From Lactuca virosa (taxonomy: Eukaryota; Streptophyta; Magnoliopsida; Asterales; Asteraceae), in contig CAKMRJ010005634.1 in the NCBI GenBank assembly GCA_928212115.1, positions 118,711,166 to 118,775,165 on the forward strand: 64,000 nucleotides of DNA. Direction: 5' to 3'. Position 1 is the first letter of the stretch. Each line of letters starts with the position of its first letter. Shown here one piece after another: positions 12,292 to 24,689 of the stretch. The position numbers and the translations under genes are program-made. Under the pieces are notes generated by a model. It did no database searches, was not told the DNA's origin, and worked only from the letters and a program-made list of their open reading frames with translations.

Positions 12292-12310
12292 GATTGGTAT
12301 CCGAGCTACG
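12292..12310 (+). other. primer-binding site of G4
   Basis: GATTGGTATCCGAGCTA follows the LTR end. It resembles the complement of the initiator methionine tRNA 3' end (TGGTATCAGAGC) with one A-to-C difference, so minus-strand priming by iMet tRNA is likely. Confidence 0.75.
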
Positions 12311-12789
12311 TTTATAGTGAACTAAGTATATCGAACGACATAAGATATACAAACTATAAACACAACGGGACAAAATTCTCTGACGTAACTTTTCAAAAGT
12401 ACTTTTAAAAATAAATTTTTTTTTATTTTTATAAAAAGTACACATACAATCGCACTCGTTAATTCACTATCATAAAGGCAATAACATAAAAAGTATTGAG
12501 ACAAGTTGGATATCATGATCCAGCTTCAGAGTATGTAATCAGATCTTGGAAGAATATAGCCTGATCAACTATATTTAGCCAAGGTATGACCAACGTATGC
12601 CGAAGAAGAATCATGATGAGCAACAAGTCTTCAACCTACCAAAAATTTTGAGAATCAAACATAAAAATACTATAGGAGTATTTTAACACAAAAACCGTAA
12701 TAGTCACATTATAAATTGCGATAACTAACTTCTTATTCCAAAAAAATTTCTCGCGATATCCTTCTTATCCCTATTCTCGTACAGGCACA
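12311..12789 (+). other. G4 leader
   Basis: Untranslated leader between the primer-binding site and the extra ORF. It is AT-rich, and I see no other feature. Confidence 0.5.
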
Positions 12790-13509
12790 ATGGCATGATT
12801 TCACTTGCCGGGTGATCCCTACTTCCCCAACCAAGGGAATGCCGGCTGGATTTTGGAAGACCCAGAGGAATATTCCGAAGAGGAACCCATCGAGGATGAA
12901 GAACCCATGGAGGATGAGGAACCCATGAAGGAGGAGGAACCCATGAAGGAGGAAGAATCAGTAGACAGTGAAGAGGAAGAAGACTCAGATGGAACCGACT
13001 CCGAACCCGAAGTTTACAATCCACACCCTGCCCCGATCCCTTCGCAACACTTCCAGGACCCGACGCCCCAATGGGCCGAAACTATACATCGATGGAGCCG
13101 AGAGCAAGGTCAACGACCTCCCTATGGCATGGAACGAAGTTTCTACAACCTCAGCAGAGGAGGGTCAGCCGACCGCGCCCTTCCTGTCATGGTTCACCGT
13201 GTCGCACGCCACGAAGAGCAAACAAGAGTAAACACCCGCCACCTCATGGAAATTAGGGCAACCAGCCAAGTCAACTCCGTTCGCATTCGCCGGTTGGATG
13301 ATGACCACGATCGAACTCGAGACCGCACCGAGCTTCTTCGAAGGGAAATGGACGCAACCCGAGCTGAAGTGCAAGAACTCCAAGAACACCGAGCCACTCT
13401 AGAAGGACATCTGGCAGAAGTAGAGCGCCAAGCGGCAGAATCCAGAGCCGAAATAAGGAACTTCGTGTCTTCACTTTGTGATCCTCAGAGCTCCAACCGC
13501 CACAAGTAG
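12790..13509 (+). pseudogene. extra ORF in G4 leader: acidic-repeat, coiled-coil protein
   Basis: I do not recognise this protein. The frame has ATG at 12790, a TGA at codon 3 (12796-12798), then 236 open codons to TAG at 13507-13509. The N-terminal third is very acidic, with four tandem EEPM-E/K-type repeats (about 12880-12960). The middle holds a Pro-rich link and a WAETIHRWSREQ stretch. The last 80 residues are rich in Leu, Glu and Arg with heptad-like spacing (LLRREMDATRAEVQELQEH), predicting a coiled coil. There is no zinc knuckle or enzyme motif. It lies 0.7 kb upstream of gag on the same strand. Except for the early stop it is better preserved than gag or pol. Alternatives are an accessory Gag-like ORF or a captured host fragment. 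Confidence 0.6.
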
Positions 13510-14203
13510 TATTTACACTGCTCGCTTCAGTTTAACCTAGTTTTGCGAATAATACTACTATTATTTTCTAGTATTTTTTGTCCGATCTCGCGATTTAAGT
13601 GTGTACACTTCCGAGATCAGTTAGGCAGTCAAAATTTTCCCATGCATTGATGTAGCATAGACCCCTAGTCGGGTCAAATTTCCCCCAATATTGTATACTA
13701 AGTTATATCAATGAAATTGACACGCTATTTGCTTTATTACATCAAGTTCATGGCAATGATTGTTTTCAGATTAAATTTATTGGTGTCCGATTTATGATTG
13801 TTTGGTGTATAAATCAAAGTTATATATAATTAAGACCATGTCGACCTAGAAATGGTGGTTCCGCCTTGGATTCTGTTCCTTGTTTGGTTGTGGGCCCATG
13901 GCAGACCCATTAGATTCGAAAGTTTATTTAATCTTAATTATATATAAATATTATACCTCAAACGATCGATGGATGGGCCCGCTATGGATTCTATTACAGA
14001 CATTTCATGTGAATCAAAACTATCAGCATTCATAATGTCTATATTTCATTATCTATAGACCTCTAGTGTGAATGGATTTGTACAAAATCTTTACAAGTCA
14101 GAATCATGATGCATATAAAGAACTAATAATGTTTAGTTTTAACTCTCAACTTGTGAAGTGTTATCAAAGACTTATTGTCTTTTCATTCTTGATATGGCAG
14201 AAA
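13510..14203 (+). other. spacer between extra ORF and gag in G4
   Basis: No coding signal on either strand. It ends 1 base before the gag ATG. Confidence 0.4.
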
Positions 14204-15336
14204 ATGCCACCTCGTTGAAATCCTAGACGCAGCGGCGCCGCAGGAGCTGCAGCGCCACCACCACCTCCACCGCCCCCTCAGTTCGACCCAACAATGTTCC
14301 AGGCTGCCGTGACGGCCACAGTGGCAACCGCGATAGCCCAAATCAACCCCAATAATTTAGGAGGTGCAGGTAGTGGTGCCTCAAATTCTAATAACGGGGA
14401 CGGCCAGGGACGCTCGAGAGAGTGTACCTACAAAGACTTTACTAACGGCAAGCCCAAAACCTTCAACGGAAGCGGAGGTGTCATAGCGTTGCTATAATGG
14501 TTCGAGAAAACCGAGATCATTTTTGAAATATGTGCATGCCCTGAAGCAAGCAAGGTCAAATTTGTTGCATGCACATTCTCCGAAAGAGCCCTCACCTGGT
14601 GGAAGGGCCACGTCAAAGTACTAACACTCCCGGTGGCTAATTCGATAACATGGGAAGACCTGAAAACCATGTTAATGAAAGAGTACTGCCCCAGGGGGAG
14701 ATACAGAAGCTGGAAGAAGAATTTTGGGGTCTCAAAATGACAGGCTCTGACATCCTGTCATACACCTCAAGGTTCAGCGATCTAGCCATGTTGTGTCCCA
14801 TGATGGTTCCTACTGAAAGCAAAAAGGTGGAAAGGTACATATGGGGACTATCTCCCCAAGTTCAAGGAAACGTATTGGCCTCAAAGCCAATTACCTTTGA
14901 CAGTGCCAAGGAACTGGCACAGCAACTCATTGACCATAAAGCCAGCCATAACACTGTGACAACCACCCCCGAACAAGCAAAAGGGGGAAACAACAAAAGG
15001 AAGTTTTGGGACAAGAAGAAGGGCCAACCTGCTCAAGACCATGCCAAGAAATAACAAGTGGTTGTTGTGCGCGCTGCCACAACCACTGCCAACCCAACTC
15101 TGATAAGGCAATACGCCGGGAACCTACCCAAGTGCAGCTATCACCACAACGGTGCATGCCGTGAAATGCATTGCACCAATTGTAACAAAAAGGGGCACAC
15201 CGCCCGATTTTGTAGAACTCTAGTCCAATAGAGCGCACAAGCCGCCAACGCTGGAGCAAATCAAACCTGCTATGGTTGTGGAGAAGCAGGACACTTCAAG
15301 CGTAACTACCCGAAGGTAGGAAACCCCAACCCCGGC
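14204..15336 (+). pseudogene. G4 gag
   Basis: Gypsy Gag, the particle protein that packages the RNA. The ATG at 14204 opens MPPR, then TGA at codon 5 (14216-14218), followed by a proline run and the body. A TAA near 14495 and a one-base loss in a G run near 14695 break the frame. The retrotransposon Gag core is clear: WWKGHVKVL, then MTGSDILSYTSRFSDLAMLCP (read in two frames). Two CCHC zinc knuckles follow at 15172-15213 (CTNCNKKGHTARFC, intact) and 15268-15309 (CYGCGEAGHFKRNY, with the last Cys replaced by Tyr). At least four lesions make it non-functional. Confidence 0.85.
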
Positions 15337-15890
15337 GAAGTGGGCAGAGTTTTGGCGATAGGTCATGAGGAAGCCGTCACAGATCCAACTGTTGTCACCG
15401 ATACATTTCTCCTCAACAATAATTACGCATGCATTCTTTTCGATAGTGGCGGAGAAAAGCTTTGTGAGCCACCAATTTAAACGCTTGCTTAAACAAACAC
15501 CACAAACACTAAAAGACACATTCACCGTAGAAATGGCTAACGGAAAAACAGAGAACACTAACGACATTTACACCAGGTGTACCCTCACCTTAAACAATCA
15601 CTCTTTCCAAATCGACCTTATGCCGATCACCATAAAGAGTTTTGATGTTATCATTAGCATGGATTGGTTATGCCCTCAACATGCTGAAATCCTATGTCAC
15701 GAAAAGGTCGTTCGCCTTAATCTGCCGAGTGGCGAAACTCTCGTTGTCTATGGCGACAAACCTAGCTCAAACTTTCAGATCATCTCTTGTGTCAAGGCTC
15801 AAAAGTATCTCCGCAAGGAGTACCACGCCTTCCTAGCCCACGTCGTAGACAAGAAACAAGAAGCGAAAAACATTAAGGACATTCCGGAGG
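15337..15890 (+). pseudogene. G4 protease
   Basis: Retropepsin-like aspartic protease that would cleave Gag-Pol. The catalytic Asp-Ser-Gly is at 15442-15450 (LFDSG). Immediately after it a frameshift moves the continuation (KSFVSHQF, then FTVEMANGKTENTND, and IISMDWL, the usual second motif) into the frame open from 15365. The lesion sits exactly at the active-site loop. Confidence 0.8.
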
Positions 15891-16571
15891 TCTGTAATTT
15901 CCCCGACGTATTCCCGGAAGACCTTCCAGGAGTGCCCCCTGCTAGACAAGTCGAATTCCGAATCGACTTAATTCCTGGAGCTACCCCCGTAGCCAAGTCG
16001 CCATATCGTCTAGCCCCAGCCGAAATGCAGGAATTGTCCAGTCAATTGAACGAACTACTGAGCAAAGGTTTCATTAGACCAAGCTTCTCACCTTGGGGAG
16101 CATCGGTTTTGTTTGTCAAGAAAAAGGACGGATCGTTCCGCATGTGCACTGACTACCGTGAATTACACAAACTCACCATTAAAAACCGACCCTTTTCCTC
16201 GAATCGATGACCTCTTCGACCAGCTACAAGGAGCAAGTTTCTTCTCGAAGATTGACCTTAGATCTGGGTACCATCAACTACGAGTTCAAGAGGAGGATAT
16301 TCCCAAGACAGCTTTCAGAACGCGCTATGGTCACTACGAGTTTGTAGTGATGCCTTTCGGCTTAACAAATGCACCCGCAGCGTTTATGGACCTGATGAAT
16401 CGGGTTTGTCGACCTTACTTAGACAAGTTCGAGATTGTTTTCATCGATGATATACTAGTATACTCCCGAAGTAAGGAAGAACATGGCCAGCATTTACGTC
16501 AAGTCCTGGAGACGCTGAGGGCGGAGAAATTGTACGCAAAATTCTCAAAGTGTGAGTTCTGGATTCGATAG
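15891..16571 (+). pseudogene. G4 reverse transcriptase
   Basis: RVT_1 domain. It opens with FPDVFPEDLPGVPPARQVEF and APYRL-type motifs (SPYRLAPAEMQEL), then SPWGASVLFVKKKDGSFRMC, SKIDLRSGYHQLRV, MPFGLTNAPAAFM and the catalytic box FIDDILVYS near 16442. The FIDD variant is common in plant chromoviruses, so both aspartates are present. A frameshift near 16190 splits the domain into two open stretches, and a TAG at 16569-16571 separates it from the connection region. Confidence 0.85.
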
Positions 16572-17225
16572 GTGAATTTCCTCGGGCATGTAGTCAGCAA
16601 GGAAGGAATACATGTGGACCCTTCAAAGATCAAGGCGATTGAAAGCTGGGCAGCACCAAGAACACCCACAGAAATCCGACAATTTTTAGGACTCGCCGGT
16701 TACTATCGAAGATTCATTCAAAACTTCTCCAAAATCGCGAAGCCCCTCACCACCTTGACTAAAAAAGGAGTGACGTTCGTCTGAGGGGATAAGCAAGAGG
16801 CTGCATTCTAAACACTAAAACGAACTCTGTGCAGTGCTCCGATCTTGTCCCTACCAGATGGAACCGAAGACTTTGTGGTTTATTGCGATGCATCAAACCA
16901 AGGTCTAGGGTGTGTGTTAATGCAACGAGGAAAAGTCATGGCCTACGCCTCAACATAACTGAAGACGCACGAGGTAAACTACACAACGCACGATCTCAAA
17001 CTGGGAGCAGTAGTTTTCGCCCTAAAAATCTGGAGACATTACCTCTACGGCACCAAGTGCACCATCTTCACCGATCACAAAAGTATTCAGCATATCCTCA
17101 ATCAAAAAGAACTCAACATGAGGCAAAGACGACATGTGGAATTGGTAAATGATTACGAATGCGAGATTCGTTATCACCCCGGAAAAGCCAACGTGGTTGC
17201 AGACGCCTTGAGCAGAAAGGAATAC
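16572..17225 (+). pseudogene. G4 RT connection and RNase H
   Basis: NFLGHVVSKEGIHVDPSKI and GLAGYYRRFIQNFSKI mark the RT thumb/connection. RNase H follows with FVVYCDASNQGLGCVLMQ (first catalytic Asp) and YGTKCTIFTDHKSIQHILN, ending in YHPGKANVVADALSRKE. Stops occur in the connection (16782-16784) and after VMAYAST, so the frame is broken although the motifs are well kept. Confidence 0.8.
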
Positions 17226-18734
17226 TCGGGTCGCCGAGTAAAAGCGTTAACCATGACCATCCATTCACACCTGTCTGCACAAATCAAAGAGGCACAGGAA
17301 GAAGCCTTGAAACCAGAGAACGTGGCAGGTGAAGCGTTGAGAGGAATGGACAAAAATCTTGAAGTCAGGGATGACGGAGTTCGTTGTCTCATGAACCGGA
17401 TCTGGACACCAAAATTTGGTGGATTCAGGGACGTTGTCATGAACGAAGCTCATAAAAATCGTTACTCAGTGCATCCCGACTCAAATAAGATGTATTTAGA
17501 CCTCAAGAAGCTGTATTGGTGGTTGAACATGAAAGCCGAAATAGCTACCTTTGTGGGCAAGTTCCTGACTTGCGCCAAGGTTAAGGTGGAGTATCAGAAA
17601 CCCTCGGGACTACTTCAGCAGCCAGAGATACCCGGGTGGAAGTGGGAGCGGATTACAATGGATTTCATTACCAAGTTACCCAAGACAACGGGTGGACTTG
17701 ACACCATTTGGGTAATCGTCGACAGATTAACCAAATCCGCACACTTCCTACCGATAAAAGAGACAGACAAAATGGAGAAATTGACAAGGCTCTACATTAA
17801 AGAAGTAGTGCGACTTCATGAAGTACCGATATCCATTATCTCCGATAGAGATAGTCGGTTCACGTCACGATTCTGGCAGTCACTGCAGAAAGCTATGGGA
17901 ACTAGGCTGGACATGAGTACAGCCTACCACCCACAGACTGACGGGCAGAGTGAAAGAACCATTCAAACGTTAGAGGACATGCTAAGATCTTGTGTGATAG
18001 ACTTTGGTAAAGCTTGGGATACTCATTTACCTCTTATCGAATTCTCATACAATAATAGTTATCACACTAGCATCAAAGTTGCTCCGTTCGAAGCCCTCTA
18101 TGGTCGTAAGTGCAGATCACCCCTGTGTTGGGCTGAGGTGGGCGATACGCAACTAGCAAGAGGGCAAGTCCCTAACAGCGCACTCACTGGCCCGGAGATC
18201 ATAAGGGAAACAACCGAAAAGATCGTCCAAATTCGAGAACGAATGAAGGCTTCGATAGACCGACAAAAGAGCTACGCGGATAAGAGACGAAAACCTTTGG
18301 AGTTCCAAGTTGGGGATCGAGTACTTCTAAAAGTATCACCTTGGAAGGGATTAATACGTTTTGGAAAACGTGGGAAACTAAATCCAAGGTATATCGGACC
18401 ATTCGAAATCCTCGCCAGGATTGGCCCGGTGGCATACAAGCTACGATTACCACAGGAACTCAATCACGTTCATCCTACCTTTCATGTGTCAAACCTGAAG
18501 AAATGTTTGTCTGATGAGACCCTCGTCATTCCTTTGGAAGAAAGTGAGATTAACGAGAACCTCCACTTCGTAGAGGAACCTGTTGAAATCATGGACCGAG
18601 AGGTCAAATCGACGAAACAAAGCCGCATTCCCATCGTAAAGGTCCGCTGGAACGCCAAGCGAGGACCCGAATTTACTTGGGAACGTGAGGACCAAATGAA
18701 ACAAAAGTATCCACATCTATTCCCCAACCCTTGA
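17226..18734 (+). pseudogene. G4 integrase with chromodomain-like tail
   Basis: One open frame carries the entire integrase, which would insert the cDNA. The N-terminal zinc finger is damaged: H...H is present (EAHKNRYSVHP), but the first Cys of the Cys pair reads Phe (KFLTCAKVK). The catalytic core shows the three expected acidic sites in ITMDFITKLPKTTGG, ISDRDSRFTSRFW and DGQSERTIQTLEDML. The tail has VGDRVLLKVSPWKG, then GPFEILARIGPVAYKL and a type-II chromodomain ending FTWEREDQMKQKYPHLFP, typical of Tekay/Del. The stop at 18732 is 55 bp before the 3' LTR. Of the G4 domains this is the least degraded. Confidence 0.88.
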
Positions 18735-18772
18735 AGTCCCACTCAAAATGCAAATTTCGGGACGAAATTCCT

Positions 18773-18788
18773 TCTAACGGGGGGATAA
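18773..18788 (+). other. polypurine tract of G4
   Basis: ACGGGGGGATAA-type purine run immediately before the TGTGAC start of the 3' LTR. Confidence 0.7.
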
Positions 18789-21682
18789 TGTGACAACCGT
18801 CAAATTCAAGTCAAAGTCAAAGTCAACAAGTCAAAGTCAAAGTCAACAAGTCAAAGTCAAAGTCAACAAGTCAAACGGGCCAACTTAACTAATACTTGTA
18901 TGTGAAAAGTTATTCTATAAAAATGTGTATTGGTATGCCAAGAATTCAAGTGTTTCGGATATTCTATGTGTTTAGCAATGTAAAACCCTAAAAAGGTAGT
19001 TAAATGCATCAAAACACGACTAAGGACCTTTCGGGGACTTAAAACAATCATAAACGAAGCATAACGGGGTTCACGAACCTTGCATTACGAGGTTATACAA
19101 TAATAATGGCTAAAATTAAATCTCCCCCAAATCTCTCCCAAATCTCTCTCAAAATCTCTCTCAACTTTTTATAGTCATCCGGGTCATCCCGACCCTTAAA
19201 TTGGCCAAAAGCCGTTTGAATCGGGGAGTTATATCGAAAAACAACTAATTAGGGCCGAAACCCTTCTTAGGAACCGAACCCTCTTAGAGGGAACCTCTTA
19301 GGGCCGAACCTTCTATTAGTACCAAAGGTCCCTTGTGAGGACCGAACTAAGCCTTCAGGACCGAAGTCAGCATCTCGAACCGAACCTCCTACGAACTGAA
19401 GCCAGTCAGAGCCGAACCCTCTCGCACCCGAAATAGACCGAGCCCTCGGTCCATTTCGGTTCCCTGCCACCTTCGGTCCATTTCGCTCCTTGTTGCTGCC
19501 ACCTTCGGTTCCTTCTCCCTTCCCTTTGGTCCCTTCTCCATTCTCTCGGTTCTCACCTCCTAAGGACCGAACCTCGTAGGTTCGCTCCTAATTCCCGGTT
19601 TTCGACTACTTTCGCTTTTTAAGCCCGTTTTTTACGCAGATTTTTCACAAAATTCATATTTTTACGATTTTAAACCCTCAAAACTCATATTTTATTCATT
19701 TCTCAAGGGTTTATGAATAAAAGAATATTATTTTACATTAAAGAAAGTATTCTACAACACAAGTGGGTCAAGTGTGCCCACTTGTAGCCATGTGTCACCT
19801 TCTCATTGGCCCAATCTTATCCACATCACACAAACCAAGGTAAACATCATTTCAACTCCAAAGTTGATCCAGAAACCTTCACTATATAAAGAAATCCCTG
19901 GAGGTTTTCTTGGGTTACCTTGATCATTCTAAACTTCTACACATCTCAAACCACCACAAGAGCCTCTTTTTCTCTCTACTTCCCCCTACTTTGTGAAAGT
20001 GTTCTTGAGCTACTACTGCACTTTTTGGTATGTATTCCATCTAAACTCAAGTGTTATTCCACATTTTCATAACACTCTTGGATCATCGACACATATCTTA
20101 ACACAAAAAAATCGTCTTAGGACCATCCAAGCTTTCACGTGTTCATCAAGTGTTCTTGACTTGATACTCCTCAACTTCAACCTTCCACTCTCCAAGAAAT
20201 CACTCAAGGTGAGTTCATACCCCTACGTTTTCTAGTTTTCTTCAGTTTTCAGGGGGAATACAAGTTAAAACACCAAAACATATTCAAAACTTAACTTGAC
20301 AGCTTACAACAGAAAAGTTGTGACCTGTTCACGAACTGTTTTACCCAACTAAAACTTAATATTTTTCAAAACTGTTTAATATGCAAATATTTCAGGTATA
20401 TACCTTTAAAATGACTACTTGCACATCTTTATACGATTTTTCTACAACTTATGGTGATTTTTACAAAACTGCCTATCACTGCAGCAACAAAATCGGATCA
20501 GGTTGTGAAGATGAACATTTTCACACTGGTTTGAGACCACCAAAAATTAGAGGAAAATTTATGAACACAGTAGACTCGTTTTCCAAACTATCCGACTTTA
20601 CGGATTCAGTTTTCGACTTACGATGATTGTTCCATAAATACTCTAAAACAGTGACAGTTAAGGTTAAAACTGTCAAAACAAGCTTTAAGAGTTATTCACA
20701 CCTTGTAACATGCTGAGCAAGGTGTGTACGATTTACACTTAGTATTTTCAATGTCAATTTATTGAAATACAAAGACATACACAACAAGGTTTCATTCAAA
20801 CATACAAAAACTATAATAGGTATAGTTTGAGCACTTCATTTAACAAAGAAAAACAGTAACACAATCGATTTACAAAACAAGTATTTCATTACACACTACG
20901 TGAACTTGTTAATGAATAAATTTGTGAGACATTCTCCTTCGGGGTACTCCTAAGTACCATAGTAAAGTCCTGTAGTTATAATCAGAATCTACTGGAGGGA
21001 GAGCGTGATAGTTGTGTATAGATGTATACTGGGTCTGACAAACCCGCACCTAAGCTGCTTGCAACAGCTAGACCAGCAGGTCTGGAGTGACAAGTGTCAT
21101 AACATTCTGACGCCTGAAGAACGTCGCATACGAGGCCTTCTAGTCTTTAGTATGGTTATAACATCTCACATGGGGTATTAACAAAACATACAGTTCACAG
21201 AAATTCTAAGATTTTTCACAAAGGAGTTTTATTTAAATATAAAACCACACATAAGTATGACGATTTGCTTACATATACAGAGTCTTGGTTCAGTTAAGAC
21301 TACAACAAACATTTTAAAAAAAATTGGATTTTCTGGAGACAAACTTGTAACAAACTTCAAGGAAACAACATTCATTTTTCATAAAATGCTTATGAACTCA
21401 CCAGCTTTATGCTGATACTCTTTCAAAACAACTTGTATTCTCAGGTAATCAGTAATACATGTAATGACAAGATTTCTGAAGTCAAGACGCTAAGGCATAG
21501 ATTCTTTTGCTATATTTTGACATCATATGTAATTTATTTGGAAACATGTACTTTTGAAACGATGTAACCTTTTAAATTATATATATGATGGTTGTGTTTA
21601 CTTTCTTCACTATGGTTATGATACTGAGCATGACGTCCTCCGCCCCCGAAAGTTTCCGCCGTTCTGGTTTGGGGGTGTGACA
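18789..21682 (+). repeat. 3' LTR of G4 (2894 bp)
   Basis: TGTGACAACCG...GGTGTGACA. TATA box at 19883-19890. It is 370 bp longer than the 5' LTR, mainly through a block at about 19195-19535 rich in GGACCGAA/GAACCGAACC words, and through extra AAGTCAAAGTCAAC units at 18803-18870. Confidence 0.92.
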
Positions 21683-21687
21683 TGTGG
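21683..21687. repeat. target-site duplication of G4 (right)
   Basis: TGTGG, identical to 9763-9767. Confidence 0.9.
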
Positions 21688-22121
21688 CTACTAATAGACT
21701 ATCCCTCCCTCATCTTGCTAGCAATGAGGGACTTTACTACCTCATACTTTTCCTGAAGAGCTCGCTTATGGTATTTCTCCATAAGGTCCTTGTTCATCTC
21801 GTATGGCCAGTTATCCTCATAATGTCTTTATAATTCTGGAGTCATTGTGGCCACCATAATGCACACAACTTTTGTTTCATCATTGTAGTGTTTCTTGTAG
21901 GCGGCCATTTCTTCAGGAGTGGCCTTCTCTTCGTCGATCTCATCCAATGGTCTCTCAAGGACATACTCCTTGTCCTCAAAACAAAGGACCATTTGTATGT
22001 TGCACATACAATCGTTATAGTTGGTACCATCCAATTGCACCTTAGAGCAGATTTTCAACAAGGAGAAGTTGCTGTTGGAGGAGGAGGAGGAGGAACCAAA
22101 AGCATCGGTTGGAGTAGACAT
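21688..22121 (-). pseudogene. C1 gag N-terminal part
   Basis: Copia Gag start: ATG at 22121, a Ser-rich N-terminus, then VQLDGTNYNDCMCNIQMVL and KEYVLERPLDEID, the normal UBN2-type beginning. The frame carries TAA after MTPEL and TAG after KMREG, both where CAA/CAG would be expected. It continues into the G4 target site and resumes at 9762, so the two parts make one Gag. Not functional. Confidence 0.82.
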
Positions 22122-22892
22122 CTATAAAAGAAATATAGTTTTTAGTTAGATAAGAATAATCCTCAATATAACATCCAAAAATGAAATATCAAGGCTAGGA
22201 TCCAACCAAATAATTCACAACTTAGAAAAGCGATGTCGTAATCTAATTGTAAATTATATAAAGGTAGGTAAATGACGATTTACCAATTTCACCCCAAGAA
22301 AATGAAATTTGAACGAATTAGATTTTTAATGAAATTCCTAAATCTTTTGAGATTCACTGACACTCTTCAATGGCATGTTTAATCTCGATTATGCTCTTCC
22401 ATTTGTGACTGGGATACCGAGGATCACAAACAAGATGTTAATAACCATGCAAATTAGCTTGGTACTCTTGATGTCATTTATCATCTCATTTTAATGTGTC
22501 GGTTAACCACAAGCGCTCCATTAATCAATGATAATTTTCGAGACACCCATTGCTACTCTTTATTTGTCCCTATTAGTGTGTCGGTTAACCACACACACTC
22601 CACTAACGACTTATAAAGTGCAATGTGAAATTTCATGGGTTAGACATACAAGTTCACATTTTCCTAAAGTAACTAAGATTGGGATTTAAAATAAAATGTT
22701 GAGTTACTTTTTAACTCATTATACTTAGTATTGAGAATTAATTGTCCTATCAAACCCGTTCGGCTAACAACCCTCCGCCAATCAAGGAAGCGGTGGGTGA
22801 GAGTGGATACCCATTCAACTGTCATTTTATAGGCAGTTTCCTTATACCCCCCTTATAGATCGGCTTCGTGAATGAGGCATACTAGAAGTTCG
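22122..22892 (-). other. C1 leader, part 1
   Basis: Noncoding 5' leader of C1. It is collinear with the C2 leader at 44437-45215: both carry two copies of a GTGTCGGTTAACCACA block and the ACCCGTTCGGCTAAC word. Conservation of this long leader between two diverged copies suggests packaging or translation signals. Confidence 0.7.
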
Positions 22893-24193
22893 TGTCACAC
22901 CCCCAAACCAGATGGCAGAAACGTCCAGGGGTGGATGACTTTATTTGTAGTATCACAACACATGCATCATAGTAATCAAAGTACAAACAACCATTGTATT
23001 TAAAAAATATAAGTATTTACATGTGTTCAATCATTGTATATTGAAACCAAAATAGTTATACAAAAGAAGAAGACATGACTCAAAAATAGCTCCCTCTTCT
23101 CAAAAGCTCGGGGGGTACCTGCCTACTGATTCCCTGAGAATACATAATTTGAAAAGAGAGTATCAACATAAAGTTGAGTGAGTGCATAAGCATTTATGAT
23201 TGAAAGTATGTTTTCTGTTCTATAAATATGTAAACTGTTCCAGAAAATCCTATATTTTCTGTTGTATATGAAAAGTAGTTTTAATCACATAAAATTGTTC
23301 TGTTTGTAAACCAATGTTCTGTATTTGTATTCCTTTTGTAAAACCTGTAACTGTGAGTGTGCCTGGTTCCACCAGTTGTTATTGTAAACTTGGAATGTAA
23401 TACTGTAATTTGTATGTTGTAAACTAGTACTTTGAAGATGTACTTATGTTTAGTTTATTATACACTAACGTATTGTTAATATATTTTTAATGAGTTATTA
23501 TAACCATACTGAGACTAGATGGCCTGAAACAACGCTTTGAAGGCGTTTAAAACTGTTGATAACAACTGTCACTCGTAGGCGTGTATGCCCGGCTGTAGCT
23601 AGCAGTCTGAGTGCGGGGTTGCCAATCCCAATATAGATCTATACACACTTGTTTCGATCCCCGATTGGAGATTCTGGTTATAATGTCAGGACTTTAACTA
23701 TGTTGTTTAAATGAATTAAACAACCTGAATCAAATGACTCGTAAAAAGCATATAGACGTTATATGTATAATAGTTATGAAAACCCAATCATTCTGAAATA
23801 AATGATTGTTAGTATTCCTAGAATTAGTATACTTAACATGTACTTGAAAGATGTATACTCTTGATTAGTTTTGAATCAAACCTTTATTCTTGTAAAGTAT
23901 TGTACTCTAGTATACTTGAATCATGAATTAATGTTCTATGAATCATAAATTATACCTATTATAATTTATATGTAATTTCTGAATTTGTACTAACTGTTCA
24001 TGAATGCAACCCCTTGCTCAACATGTTACAAAGGGTATTTGAACTGAATGAAATAACTTTTATATTTATATACATATACAAATATATATAAGTAAATTTT
24101 AAATGATATTCGGACAAATAACCGATACTATAAGCCCAGATCCAAACAAGGAAAAGGAACCAAAGTGAATTATCTGTCCTAAGCCTTTTAAAT

Positions 24194-24196
<3 letters not shown>

Positions 24197-24260
<64 letters not shown>
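24197..24260. repeat. (AT)n microsatellite in S1
   Basis: About 30 AT units with one break (ATAATAT) in the middle. Confidence 0.9.
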
Positions 24261-24262
<2 letters not shown>

Positions 24263-24689
24263 TTCTGGGGAAAAATATAAGTTTATAAAATCATTTAAAA
24301 AGTTTAATATTTTGAAATACTTTTGGTGACTTGATGTCATTTTAACACAATTTGATTTGATGATAATTGAAATCCATTTTGGTAAGATGTCTTGAAACCA
24401 TTTGCTTGTAACACAAAAATCCTTGTGTTAGACTTGTATCCCCCCCTTAAAAAGTAAAAACTATGAAATACGAGGGTATGAACTCACCTGATAGTGAGTA
24501 AATCTGAAAGTTCGATATAGGATGCAAAGTCACACGAGTGAAGTACCGAGTACAATGGATCCTATTAAGCATATAATGACACATATATGTATATAATTAG
24601 TGTATATAACAACTAACATGCTAAGGTAAACAACCTTAGGAACTAGGAAACACTTGCAATGAAGTGTTACAATCACATATGATTGATTG

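Larger units (their letters stand above)
9768..21682 (+). mobile_element. Gypsy element G4 (Tekay/Del-like chromovirus), complete ends
   Basis: An 11.9-kb element inserted in C1 gag. Both LTRs start TGTGACAACCG and end GGTGTGACA, and the 5-bp duplication TGTGG flanks the element. Order: 5' LTR, primer-binding site, extra ORF, gag, protease, RT, RNase H, integrase with a type-II chromodomain tail, polypurine tract, 3' LTR. This is the Ty3/Gypsy order, and the long C-terminal tail after integrase (GPFEILARIGPVAYKLRLP...FTWERED) places it near Tekay/Del. All enzymatic domains have at least one frameshift or stop, so the copy is not autonomous now. Confidence 0.9.

Noticed and set aside
13165..13474. 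Three ORFs antisense to the extra ORF of G4
   Set aside because: Shadows of the high-GC coding stretch; no recognisable motif.
16829..17152. 107-codon ORF in the RNase H region of G4
   Set aside because: Out-of-frame shadow; the RNase H motifs are read in another frame.
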